From Thermoplasmata archaeon (GTDB lineage: Archaea; Thermoplasmatota; Thermoplasmata; Thermoplasmatales; Thermoplasmataceae): a stretch of DNA of 64,000 nucleotides. The stretch covers positions 1 through 64,000 of the forward strand of contig JAJZLU010000035.1 of NCBI GenBank assembly GCA_021850545.1, given 5' to 3'. Shown here piece by piece: positions 1-9,006 of this stretch. The notes below the pieces were generated by a model. It was not told the origin of the DNA. It worked only from the letters and a program-made list of their open reading frames with translations, and did no database searches. The position numbers and the translations under genes were made by a program. Numbering within the stretch: the stretch's first letter is position 1; the number at the start of each line of letters is the position of its first letter.

Positions 1-3000
1 CTCCTGGCTGTAAGAGCTAACACCATTTCCTGATGCCGTGATATTGTAAATCCCAGGGGTAACCCATATCATGGCTGTGCCAGTGCCATTGGTAAGTGTT
101 GTGCCCGCCACATATCCGCCAGGCCCAGATGCCTGCACGTTGACTCCGGATATTGGTTTCCCAGCTACTGATAGGTTTGCGAAGATAGTGTCAAATGGAA
201 TTGCAAGATCATAAACTAGGTTGCCACCATAAGTAACATTTGCATACTGGAAATTGCTGAATGTTTGGCCGCCTGCTGTGATTGAAACCTGATATGATAC
301 TGGAGGGAGGTTGGACATTGAATAGTTTCCGGCTATGATCGGGGCAGTGTATGAAAGGTTGTACTGGCTGTTAGTGTATGTAACAGTGCCGCTATTAATT
401 TCCTTGACGGAAACCAGTGGTTCAGTAGTGTTTTGTCCGTAAAATCTCTGCTGGAACTGGAATGATGTTGATCCACTAACGGAGGTGCTGCTTATCTGCA
501 GATTTTTTGCTATGTAATAATCTGGAAGAGCAGTGGACTGGTTGTATGAAGTTGGAATCCTGTTTGCCTGGTTTGTTGTAATGTGAACTGTGTTCTGGCC
601 AAGTGTAGTGCTTCCCACAAGGTACTGGTTGTTTGTTGAACCCAAGGAATAGAATAGGGTGTCATTTCCAGGGAGACCTGTAATGTTATAGTAACCCTGG
701 CTGTTTGTATTTACGACACTGTGGGGAATTCCATACTGGTCAAACAATGTAACATGGGCACCCGGAACTGGTTGGCCGCCAGGCATGGTAACCCTTCCAT
801 GTATTATTGCTCCCGGATAGTAGGCGATAATTGGATCTGATATAGCAAGGGATGTTGAAACAGGTGCAGTGAGTTCCACTGTGCCTATGCCGTGTTGCTG
901 GTCATAGTATGCCTGTGATAGGGGAACTGTTGTCCATGCAGACTCATGTGCTGCATAGTCCTTGTACGGGTTAAATGGAATATTTTCGTATATTACCATG
1001 AAGTTGCTCATGTTCCATGCGGGCCTAACCGAGTATTGGGTAGGGCCGAAATCGATTCCCGGGATTCCATTGGACTGCCCCAGAACACTTGGGGGAAGCC
1101 CGACTGTAAATCTGTAGATGGAGGTATTGTAAAACTGTGGCGTGTATTGAATGTTGTATGAAAGTGGGATCAGTCCCTGAGGCAGATTCTGCAATGAGAA
1201 AGTGCCATTGTTAGTTGTGGCGTAGATGTTGTAGTATTCAGTAGGAATAATGCCACCGCCTGATGAACTATACGACGGCGAGTCTGTAAGATAGGCCGGT
1301 GCGTAGAAGATGCCAGTATTTTGCGCAGAAGTGGGCAACAGTGATGCTAGGCTGTTATCAGTGGGCACCTGGATATACTTTATGCTGTAGCCTGTATCAG
1401 ACATTATTGCCTGGTAAAGATTTACCAGTGTTGTAGGTGAATATTTACTTGCAAGCTGCCCTTTTACGAACGCATAGTATACATTTGCAGAGCTGACCTC
1501 CTTGATGTACTGGCCATAAATTGAGGGGTTGGCAAGAACCACGTCCGTGAAAGAACCCGGATTGGCAGAGACTTTGCTTATATTAAGATACTCATTATAT
1601 CCGAGGTACGTTATCAAGCTTGACTTTACGGGTGCACTGAAATTTCCATTGTGGTAATCGCCCTGGATGAGTCTGCTTGTAAACAGGCCTAAGATCTGCG
1701 ATTCGTTTTGTGCAAGCAGAGTCTGGCCTGCCATTTCAACTGCCTGCTGGAAGTCATCTGCTACAGTTGGGTGCTGCCCCTGGTACCTTTCCTGGAAACC
1801 GTAATCCCACCATGAAAGGTAAGCTGGCTTATCCGTTATTGGCAGGTTTGAATCCTGCGTGCTCAACCAGGCAAGAGATTTGCTTAATGGCGTAGATCCA
1901 TTTGAAATTCCTCCGCTCAAGCCACCGATAAAGTTGGTAGTGTTGTTGGTCTTCAAGAAAGCGGGAATAGAATTTGCGATCTGGCTTTCTATCTGTGCCT
2001 GCGCGGAACTGCCAGCGGGGACCGAGGCTGAAACCATTGAAGTTGCAGATGGAACTACTACTAGTAAAGTAACTAATATTACGAATACAGCCTGGAGCCA
2101 ATTTATGTTTCCCTTAATGGCCTTAACAGCTGATCCTGACGCAGATGGTTTCTTTTTCTTTATTTCGTCAAGCCTGGAGATCTTTGCAAAGAGCAATAGT
2201 ACCCCAGCACCAAGAACTGCGTAAGCCGGGGCTGCAGTGATGTTGAATCGGGCTGCAGCAAAACTCATGTAAATTGAAACTACGGAGAAAACCAGGATCA
2301 GAAGAAGTTGATCTGTCTTTTCCTTAAGATACAGATAAGCAGCATACCCTACCCCTACCATCCCTAGCAGAAATTGTGCTATGCCAAAGCCTCCGATGTA
2401 TGGGCCAAGCTGGGGTGCAGCCGCTTCAGCAATTGTTGCATAAACCCTTGTCTTAATGAAATAACCGTCTCCACTCAGTAACCTGTCCAGTAAGGCTGGG
2501 CTGAAGTGTGCCATGCCTTCAAGGCCGGCAATAACCGAAAGTATGAGTATTGGAATAATAAGGATCCAGGGCCTTCTTCCAACAAGACCTATGAGGGCCC
2601 CGAATATGATCATTAGAATGCCTATTTCAAGTTCAGCGTTATACCAACCAGGCAGCTCGTGTACTCCCCAATAATAGTAATAACCCATGGCAAAGCCAAG
2701 GATTAAAAAAATCGCCGTGTAATAAGTTATGTAACCAGTTGGTCTCTTAAGAATAAGGTTTGCAACAAGTTGCACTGCAACATAAATTAGCAGGATTGCC
2801 TCTATGTACGCATAACCCTGCCAGGATAGCAAAAGACCTCCGAGAGAGGCCCCCGCAAGCAACCCATAAATTGTAGGAATCCTGTTTGCATTGAAGTACT
2901 TGATAATTTTGAGGTGATAGGCCCTGAAGTCCCTGAGATTGTCAATGATTCTATTCTTTTCAGAAAGCCGTATTGCCCTAAGGAAGAAATAAACAGCAAA

Positions 3001-3552
3001 GAATGCGAATATGAGTTCTGGTGTATGCATTCTTCCCCCAGAAAGGATACCGGATGAAAGGTTGCTCGGCATCAGCGTGTAAAGGAGTGCGCCCACTCCT
3101 GCTGCGTTCTTGCCAAATATTTCTCTTGTGATGAGATAAACTGGGATAATAAGGAGGGCGCCAAATACGGCATTGAATTCCTCGAATGCATAGAAGGCGG
3201 CCTGGTCTGCGCCGTAAAACGGCGACAGTATCTCAGCTACCAGCGCTATGAACCAGTGGAAGAATGGGTTTCTAGGATTCGTTGTCCCCAATGGGTAATT
3301 CATAGTGGGATCGAATACCAGCTGAGTATGCTGGTTCAAAATGTGCAGTATTGCAACGAAGTTGTAGTAGGGGTCACTTCCTCCTGAAGTAGGAAGAGCA
3401 GCTATCCCCCCGCCATACACAAATGTGGCTGCCCAGTAGAAATAATTCGATAGGAACAGGTAGAACGCTACCAAAATCCCGACGATTATAACTTCTGAGT
3501 GGTTGTATATCCTAGATAGAGCGTTAAATTTAGGCTGAAGCTGTAATTCCAT
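1..3552 (-). CDS. aglB: Oligosaccharyltransferase AglB/STT3-like, C-terminus truncated by window edge; C-terminal carboxypeptidase-regulatory/Ig-like beta domains
   Basis: Open minus-strand frame from ATG at 3552 to the window edge (no stop, so absent from the ORF track). N-terminus reads MELQLQPKFNALSRIYNHSEVIIVGILVAFYLFLSNYFYW...SGGSDPYYNFVAILH. SWWDYG catalytic motif in frame at 1798-1815. Distal part reads ...YYPGAIIHGRVTMPGGQPVPGAHVTLFDQYG... (CarboxypepD_reg-like). Confidence 0.9.
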   Translation of the reverse strand, partial: MELQLQPKFNALSRIYNHSEVIIVGILVAFYLFLSNYFYWAATFVYGGGIAALPTSGGSDPYYNFVAILHILNQHTQLVFDPTMNYPLGTTNPRNPFFHWFIALVAEILSPFYGADQAAFYAFEEFNAVFGALLIIPVYLITREIFGKNAAGVGALLYTLMPSNLSSGILSGGRMHTPELIFAFFAVYFFLRAIRLSEKNRIIDNLRDFRAYHLKIIKYFNANRIPTIYGLLAGASLGGLLLSWQGYAYIEAILLIYVAVQLVANLILKRPTGYITYYTAIFLILGFAMGYYYYWGVHELPGWYNAELEIGILMIIFGALIGLVGRRPWILIIPILILSVIAGLEGMAHFSPALLDRLLSGDGYFIKTRVYATIAEAAAPQLGPYIGGFGIAQFLLGMVGVGYAAYLYLKEKTDQLLLILVFSVVSIYMSFAAARFNITAAPAYAVLGAGVLLLFAKISRLDEIKKKKPSASGSAVKAIKGNINWLQAVFVILVTLLVVVPSATSMVSASVPAGSSAQAQIESQIANSIPAFLKTNNTTNFIGGLSGGISNGSTPLSKSLAWLSTQDSNLPITDKPAYLSWWDYGFQERYQGQHPTVADDFQQAVEMAGQTLLAQNESQILGLFTSRLIQGDYHNGNFSAPVKSSLITYLGYNEYLNISKVSANPGSFTDVVLANPSIYGQYIKEVSSANVYYAFVKGQLASKYSPTTLVNLYQAIMSDTGYSIKYIQVPTDNSLASLLPTSAQNTGIFYAPAYLTDSPSYSSSGGGIIPTEYYNIYATTNNGTFSLQNLPQGLIPLSYNIQYTPQFYNTSIYRFTVGLPPSVLGQSNGIPGIDFGPTQYSVRPAWNMSNFMVIYENIPFNPYKDYAAHESAWTTVPLSQAYYDQQHGIGTVELTAPVSTSLAISDPIIAYYPGAIIHGRVTMPGGQPVPGAHVTLFDQYGIPHSVVNTNSQGYYNITGLPGNDTLFYSLGSTNNQYLVGSTTLGQNTVHITTNQANRIPTSYNQSTALPDYYIAKNLQISSTSVSGSTSFQFQQRFYGQNTTEPLVSVKEINSGTVTYTNSQYNLSYTAPIIAGNYSMSNLPPVSYQVSITAGGQTFSNFQYANVTYGGNLVYDLAIPFDTIFANLSVAGKPISGVNVQASGPGGYVAGTTLTNGTGTAMIWVTPGIYNITASGNGVSSYSQE

Positions 3553-3642
3553 TGGCGTCGTTCCTGAGGTGGTCTAATATAATCTAAATATAAAAAACTA
3601 ATCTGAATGCAGTCTATTCCTATTCTGGTATATACTTAAAAT

Positions 3643-4131
3643 TCACACGATATAGGTCAGGGTTTCATCGTCCATATCGTAGTCGAATAGCTTTGAGTAC
3701 CTGCCCCAGTTGAGCAGGACCCTGAAACTTACCTCTGGATCTTCAGATGGGAAATTGCTTCCAAGAAATTCATCAAGCTCCTCTTTTTCGATCTTTCCCT
3801 CTTCGGCATTCTTTAAGAGCCCGATTATAGATGAGAACGGCTCTATCTTCCCAAGAATCTTCCTGAGAATGAGCTTCCTCTCTGTCAGATCTGATTTAAG
3901 GAAATAGCTCCCCTCCTGAGTAAGGGAAACATCGCCATCGGAAACATTCACGAGGCCAAGGGCCTCAGTATCATTCAATAGATTCAGCAGGGTTGTACGT
4001 TCCTCGTCCAGGGAATCATCAAGGGTTGCAATGTCTACAGGCTTGCCCAGGTCTTCCAGTATCTCAAGCAAACCAACAATATCTCCAATGTTTTCGGTCT
4101 CTAAAAGGTGCATTTCAGATTTGTTCTCCAT
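3643..4131 (-). CDS. Stand-alone AAA-associated C-terminal domain-like protein (domain usually found at the C-terminus of nitrate/sulfonate-type ABC ATPases)
   Basis: 162 aa; C-terminal ...VSFRVLLNWGRYSKLFDYDMDDETLTYIV resembles the AAA_assoc_C domain; no Walker motifs. Confidence 0.65.
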   Translation of the reverse strand: MENKSEMHLLETENIGDIVGLLEILEDLGKPVDIATLDDSLDEERTTLLNLLNDTEALGLVNVSDGDVSLTQEGSYFLKSDLTERKLILRKILGKIEPFSSIIGLLKNAEEGKIEKEELDEFLGSNFPSEDPEVSFRVLLNWGRYSKLFDYDMDDETLTYIV

Positions 4132-4275
4132 ATTTTTGTTAGCTTATAGTTTTTATGCTTCGTTCATAAGCAGATGTTTCGTTTTCTTGCATTTAATTTA
4201 AAACCTTACATCGTAGCTAATCGTAGCTGCCGTTATGGCATATACTTAATTCCAATATGAGTTTCACTTATTACG

Positions 4276-5310
4276 GTGTCTGGAAAATCGTCAAGAATTA
4301 GGGATAAAATAGTGGACCTCGCCCAGAAAAAAGGGAGAGATGGGATTTACCAAAAAGATTTGCAGATATCCCTTGGCATTTCGAAATCATATTGTTCTGA
4401 ACAATTGGCCTTTTTATCTGCTAAAGAACATGTTGTAGCAAAACTCAAAGAGGGGGGCCTGGTAAAAATCTACCATATAGAATATTATCCTGACATTATT
4501 GAAGGGGTGATTAGGGTCGGAATGCTACGATCTTCTGAATATATCCCTTCAATTGCCGCGTTTAATGAGGTTTTTTCGGATTCAGGCAGCAAGGTTTTCT
4601 TCAGATTTTATGACGGGACTAGGGAACTTTTCCAGGATTTCAACAGAGGAACACTTGAGTTCATGCTTGCCCCCACTACTGCCACCATAATGTCGGGAAT
4701 TGTTGAAGACAATCTGGTAATAATTTCCGGCTTGGCTTCAGGGGGATCCGGAATTCTGTCTCACCAAACTGGCAGGTCAGCCATCCTCAGTACGGAATTG
4801 TCCTCAATGATTTCACTCGCATCTGAATCCATGGGTCATGAGTTCCCTGTTGAGATAGAAAGCTTTGATAATCCAAGGGAAGCCCTTAACGACTTTATAA
4901 CAGGCAAATGCAGAATGATAGCAATCTGGGAGCCCTATTATTCTCACATACTCCAGCAACCAGGAAATTCCGTGGCAGTGGAATATCGGGATGTCATGGG
5001 TGATTTTCCATGCTGTTGTGCAGCCGTGAGCAAGAGATTCTTTGAGCTTTGGAAGAGACTTATTGGCCGATGGATTGTAGAATACAGAAAAATGGCTGGT
5101 TTGAAAGACTTTACATCCATTAAGTTCAGAAAGGCGATAAGGATAGTATCTGAAGGTACCGGGATACATGAGGCATTAGTGGAAAAGAGTCTGATGAATT
5201 ACGACTTTTCAAGTAATCATATCGGCCTGGAAAAATTGAAGAAAATGAGTATAAACCTTTCAGCGAGGCAAAAGGAAAGGCTCTTCCTGGCGGATACCTT
5301 AGTCGATTAG
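4276..5310 (+). CDS. HTH domain fused to NMT1/THI5-like (type 2 periplasmic-binding-like) domain; putative ligand-sensing transcription regulator
   Basis: N-terminal ...GIYQKDLQISLGISKSYCSEQLAFLSAKEHVVAKLKEGG HTH; middle ...FMLAPTTATIMSGIVEDNLVIISGLASGGSGIL... NrtA/SsuA-like; no signal peptide. Confidence 0.65.
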   Translation: MSGKSSRIRDKIVDLAQKKGRDGIYQKDLQISLGISKSYCSEQLAFLSAKEHVVAKLKEGGLVKIYHIEYYPDIIEGVIRVGMLRSSEYIPSIAAFNEVFSDSGSKVFFRFYDGTRELFQDFNRGTLEFMLAPTTATIMSGIVEDNLVIISGLASGGSGILSHQTGRSAILSTELSSMISLASESMGHEFPVEIESFDNPREALNDFITGKCRMIAIWEPYYSHILQQPGNSVAVEYRDVMGDFPCCCAAVSKRFFELWKRLIGRWIVEYRKMAGLKDFTSIKFRKAIRIVSEGTGIHEALVEKSLMNYDFSSNHIGLEKLKKMSINLSARQKERLFLADTLVD

Positions 5311-6912
5311 CTTTGAAGCATTGGTGACATCTAGTTCTATTACCACCACTGGGTTTTTCAACTCATACTGGTCCAGGGTCTCCGGATGTATTTCTCCAAG
5401 AATGCCTATTTCCTTCCCATCAACAAATATCTTCCCTGTTCTTCCAGGAACAAAATTCTCATGGTCTGTTGGCCTGATTTCATATTTTTCAAGAGTTAAC
5501 CTTGTAGTCAGGGCATCCAGAACCTGCTTCATGTCAGAGAATGTGGATTTTGAGTGAATTTTTGCAGCACAGATATGTGTATACTGTTTCCCATTGGATA
5601 CAATTTCCCCGATCTCGAATATCATCTGGGGAAGAGTTCTTCTCTTGTTTAGCCTGAGGAAGTCCAGAGATCCAAGGTAAAGCCTGTCCCTGACAACGCT
5701 GAAATCCTGGCTCTTAGGATTCCTTATTTGGATACCCCCCGAATATTTGGCATTCTGGTAATGATCCTGCTTGGAAACAACAAACGTCATTATCTCCTGA
5801 TATCCAAGGCCCGTCATGATATTTCTTATATTGCTTGCAATCTGGTTTCCCGATGCCTCTGCTCCGATGACATCCATGGTTGGCATGTGAAGGGATAGGT
5901 TTCCGTATCCGTATCCTTTTGCAACATCTTCAATTATGTCTACTGGACCCATAACATCATTCCTATTTCCAGGGACCATCACCATAAGGCCTTCTTCTTT
6001 AACCTCTGCGCCAAATCCCATCTTTTCAAGCAGAAACTTACACTCCTTTGTGGAGATTTTTTGTCCGAGGATTTGTTCAACTTCTCTCAAGGAAACTGAA
6101 ATTTTCCTGCCATCTGAACTCAGAAAGTCCTCTATATCATTAAGATTAGAACCTGTTATTTCATATTCAAGGTTCTGGAAATAATATGCCAGAAGGAAGA
6201 AGGCCTCTTTGACTGGCTTAATGTCTGTTCCGGTAATATCTATGAAGAAAGTGGCGGTGTCTTCTGTAACGGCCGTGGCGTTTCCATTGACCACGGGAGG
6301 CATGGACAGGACCCTATTGTCTGAATCCTCAATTAAAGGCACCAGGTTGCCTGAAGGGATAAGGTGAGCGTATTCAATTCCCTTGGGGTGCTTATTAAGT
6401 ATCTCTTTCGCTGTGCCGGTTACTGTACCGTCATAAGTGGTGAAGCTTACTTCAGAGGAATTTCTGGCGGAATAAGTTAATGGCAACCTGAGATCTTTGC
6501 CATCGTGTATGCCAATGGAAACCTTGGCACGGTCCCTGCCAATTGACAGGTGGAGCTTTTCCTGGTAATCGATCAATTCCCTGAAATGTTCGCCTATCCT
6601 GCCTCCCCTGCAGTGGAATCCGATCACGTATTTTCTTAGGTTCCTTACACTTTTGTCAATGATGAAATCGCTTTGTCCACCGCCTATATTAAGTGGTTGC
6701 CAGCGCTTTTTTCCGTAAAAAATCTCCATTGCTCGCTTGATCTGGCTGAATGAGAAAAGGTCAGGTCTGTCGGGATTGAATTCAACCCGGAATTCATCTT
6801 CGTCCTTTTCAGTGCTGTAGCCTATAACCTCAGAGTATTTTTCAACTTCCGGAATGAAATTTTCTCCGTATAATTTCCTCAGAGATGGGGTGGCCTCCTT
6901 TATAACAACCAT
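5299..6912 (-). CDS. pheT: Phenylalanyl-tRNA synthetase beta subunit
   Basis: 537 aa; archaeal PheT-like with B3/B4 and B5 domain sequence (e.g. FNPDRPDLFSFSQIKRAMEIF; MVPGNRNDVMGPVDIIEDVAKGYGYGNL). Confidence 0.92.
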   Translation of the reverse strand: MVVIKEATPSLRKLYGENFIPEVEKYSEVIGYSTEKDEDEFRVEFNPDRPDLFSFSQIKRAMEIFYGKKRWQPLNIGGGQSDFIIDKSVRNLRKYVIGFHCRGGRIGEHFRELIDYQEKLHLSIGRDRAKVSIGIHDGKDLRLPLTYSARNSSEVSFTTYDGTVTGTAKEILNKHPKGIEYAHLIPSGNLVPLIEDSDNRVLSMPPVVNGNATAVTEDTATFFIDITGTDIKPVKEAFFLLAYYFQNLEYEITGSNLNDIEDFLSSDGRKISVSLREVEQILGQKISTKECKFLLEKMGFGAEVKEEGLMVMVPGNRNDVMGPVDIIEDVAKGYGYGNLSLHMPTMDVIGAEASGNQIASNIRNIMTGLGYQEIMTFVVSKQDHYQNAKYSGGIQIRNPKSQDFSVVRDRLYLGSLDFLRLNKRRTLPQMIFEIGEIVSNGKQYTHICAAKIHSKSTFSDMKQVLDALTTRLTLEKYEIRPTDHENFVPGRTGKIFVDGKEIGILGEIHPETLDQYELKNPVVVIELDVTNASKLID

Positions 6913-7061
6913 TGATTAGTGTATGGCTAGATGCTTAAAAATATGGATTATTCTCAAGCCAATGGAATTGACCCTTGTATTAACCAGATTAAGCGTGGAT
7001 TACTGCAGCAGAAGCCCTGAGTTAAAGAAAATTGGGCCGAATATAATAAAATAAGGTGAAG

Positions 7062-7400
7062 TTATTTTACATTTTCTTCCTTTGAAATTTCCTTTATCTC
7101 CTTATTGATCTTGTTAAGCGTGTAATCCCTTAGAATAACTCTGATCAGATCGTCTAAAGAAATAGCAGAGCCTTGATCTATTTCAGTCTCAAGCTCTGCA
7201 ATCATCTTCTTTGGAAGGACGAGATCTATCTTGGATGTGGGGCCCTTTCTGTAATTTCGTTCAATGAATTCATCAATGGCCCTCCTGACAATGTCTGATA
7301 CCGTTTCGTACTGGAAGTTCTCCACCAACTCTTCAAGTTGGTTCATGGTCTCTTTTGTCAGCCTGACAGTTATTCTAAATGGTACAGACAGTATTTTCAC
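7062..7400 (-). CDS. Ribbon-helix-helix (CopG-like) DNA-binding protein, possibly two RHH repeats
   Basis: ...FRITVRLTKETMNQLEELVENFQYETVSDIVRRAIDEFIERN... plus second ...KIDLVLPKKMIAELETEIDQGSAISLDDLIRVILRDY... Confidence 0.7.
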   Translation of the reverse strand: MKILSVPFRITVRLTKETMNQLEELVENFQYETVSDIVRRAIDEFIERNYRKGPTSKIDLVLPKKMIAELETEIDQGSAISLDDLIRVILRDYTLNKINKEIKEISKEENVK

Positions 7401-7611
7401 CCCTCATTTAATGATGCAGAGTCTCAGTTTTTTGATTCCTTGCATCATACATTCGTCTGACAAATTAATGATTTAATATAAACTTTGCCAATACAAAATA
7501 GGAACAACAAATTTCGTGTTCACCTTTGAGCAGCTATTACATTAGTTTGATTCAAGACCGAGAGGTAAGTTTTGAGAGTGCATAAAAGAATATTAAAATT
7601 AAAGACCATTT

Positions 7612-8157
7612 ATGGTGAATATGTCAATTAAAATAGGCAAGCACTGTTACATTTCAGAGACTGCAGTGCTCATAGGTGATGTAACTATAGGCGACGATGT
7701 TGCAATCTTCGACCATGCAGTTCTGCGTGGAGATCTCAATAAAATAGTGGTGGGAAATGGTTCAAATATCCAGGACAATGTAACATTCCACACCGAACTC
7801 AACCATGCTGCAATAATTGGTGCAGGAGTATCTGTCGGGCACAATGCAGTGGTGCACGGTTGTGAATTGGGTGATAACATAATCGTGGGAATGGGAGCAA
7901 TTGTCATGAACGGCGCAAAAATCCCATCTGGTTGCATCATAGCAGCTGGCGCAGTTGTGACTGAAGACTTCACCTGCAAGGAGGATTCTCTCATAGCAGG
8001 CCTACCGGGAAAAGTGAAGAGGGAATCCGATCCAGGACTCTTGGAATATGCAAAGAGAAATGCCCAGTCATACCGAGCCCTGAAAGAGAGGCACATTGCG
8101 GGGGATTTTTCCAGGGAAACCGGTAAAACGCTGAAGGTGGAACAGCAACCTACATAA
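7612..8157 (+). CDS. Gamma-class carbonic anhydrase-like hexapeptide-repeat protein
   Basis: Left-handed beta-helix repeats; candidate Zn ligands FHTE...GHNAVVHG preserved. Confidence 0.8.
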   Translation: MVNMSIKIGKHCYISETAVLIGDVTIGDDVAIFDHAVLRGDLNKIVVGNGSNIQDNVTFHTELNHAAIIGAGVSVGHNAVVHGCELGDNIIVGMGAIVMNGAKIPSGCIIAAGAVVTEDFTCKEDSLIAGLPGKVKRESDPGLLEYAKRNAQSYRALKERHIAGDFSRETGKTLKVEQQPT

Positions 8158-8199
8158 ACCCCTGCACATACCCCTACACGATTTTTTACAGACTCACAG

Positions 8200-8226
8200 A
8201 TATCCGCCTCTACAAAAAACGGATAT
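8200..8226. promoter_or_regulatory. Inverted repeat ATATCCG-N13-CGGATAT upstream of archaellin gene
   Basis: Arms 8200-8206 and 8220-8226 perfect reverse complements. Confidence 0.6.
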
Positions 8227-8263
8227 TAGACACACTATGGTTCCACAGGTTGAGGTGTCTAAT
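8225..8263. promoter_or_regulatory. Inverted repeat ATTAGACAC-N21-GTGTCTAAT overlapping archaellin SD and start codon
   Basis: Arms 8225-8233 and 8255-8263 perfect reverse complements; GAGGTG SD-like at 8252-8257, ATG at 8262-8264. Confidence 0.6.
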
Positions 8264-8978
8264 GAATAGAACACTAAAAATGGGAGTTAGAAAACTCCAG
8301 AGAGCCTTCAGCCTTAAGGCCAATAGGGCTGAAACCGGGATTGGAACCCTGATTATCTTTATAGCCATGGTTCTAGTCGCAGCAGTAGCAGCAACCGTGC
8401 TTATCCATACAGCCGGAAACCTGCAGCAGAAAGCCACAAGTACGGGGTCATCGACCACCCAACAGGTTGCAACGGGACTTACCGTTTCATCAGTATGGGG
8501 CCTCGATAACAACACCACCGTCGAAGCTGGAAACGTTAGTTTGATTGCCATATACGTTACACCAAACGCTGGCAGCTCAGGAATAAACCTGAATCAGACA
8601 ACAGTGCAGTTGACCTACAATGGTAAGACAGCATCACTGACATATGCCTACAGTCCAAAGGGAACAAACGTGTCATTCCATTCAGTCCTGTCCGGAACAA
8701 ATAATGTCTTCCAAAAGTCATTCTTTGATGCAGCAAACAAATCAAACTTTGCAATTCTTGACATCAAGGACCCACAGAACTCGATGACAAAGAACTATCC
8801 AGTTGTTACATCCGGTGGAGAGGCAGCTATACTCATTAATGTGTCTGCAGTCTTCGGAGTTGGAATATTACAGAACAGCCAGGTCTCTGGTTCCGTGAAC
8901 CCACAGGTAGGCAACCCGGGAGTCATACAGTTCACAGCACCGTATGCTTTCACACAGAAGGTAATGGAGCTCCAGTAA
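8262..8978 (+). CDS. flaB: Archaellin (flagellin) FlaB; ORF track start 8250 is a TTG upstream of the more likely ATG at 8262
   Basis: MNRTLKMGVRKLQRAFSLKANRAETGIGTLIIFIAMVLVAAVAATVLIHTAGNLQQKATSTGSS: class III signal peptide and archaellin N-terminus; first gene of fla operon. Confidence 0.93.
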   Translation: MNRTLKMGVRKLQRAFSLKANRAETGIGTLIIFIAMVLVAAVAATVLIHTAGNLQQKATSTGSSTTQQVATGLTVSSVWGLDNNTTVEAGNVSLIAIYVTPNAGSSGINLNQTTVQLTYNGKTASLTYAYSPKGTNVSFHSVLSGTNNVFQKSFFDAANKSNFAILDIKDPQNSMTKNYPVVTSGGEAAILINVSAVFGVGILQNSQVSGSVNPQVGNPGVIQFTAPYAFTQKVMELQ

Positions 8979-9006
8979 AGCTCCAAAACCTTCTCCTATT
9001 TGAGCA

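Noticed and set aside
946-2224. ORF-track plus- and minus-strand small ORFs (946-1161, 1710-1895, 1859-2224, 1829-2101)
   Set aside because: All lie inside the aglB coding frame on the minus strand, in other frames; no recognisable family; treated as spurious.
4813-5169. 118-aa minus ORF antisense to the HTH-SBP gene
   Set aside because: No family signal; antisense to a well-supported CDS.
5299-5310. Convergent overlap of pheT and HTH-SBP gene ends (also 22697-22706 and 61418-61430)
   Set aside because: Short 3' overlaps recur in the window and look like ordinary genome compaction rather than a specific regulatory device.
7062-7400. RHH protein as antitoxin of a toxin-antitoxin pair
   Set aside because: Neighbours are pheT and a carbonic-anhydrase-like gene; no small toxin ORF adjacent.
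7612-8157. Possible functional link between the gamma-carbonic-anhydrase-like gene and the archaellum operon
   Set aside because: About 100 nt of promoter-like DNA separates them and a second homolog sits at 63443-63970 in unrelated context; no support beyond proximity.
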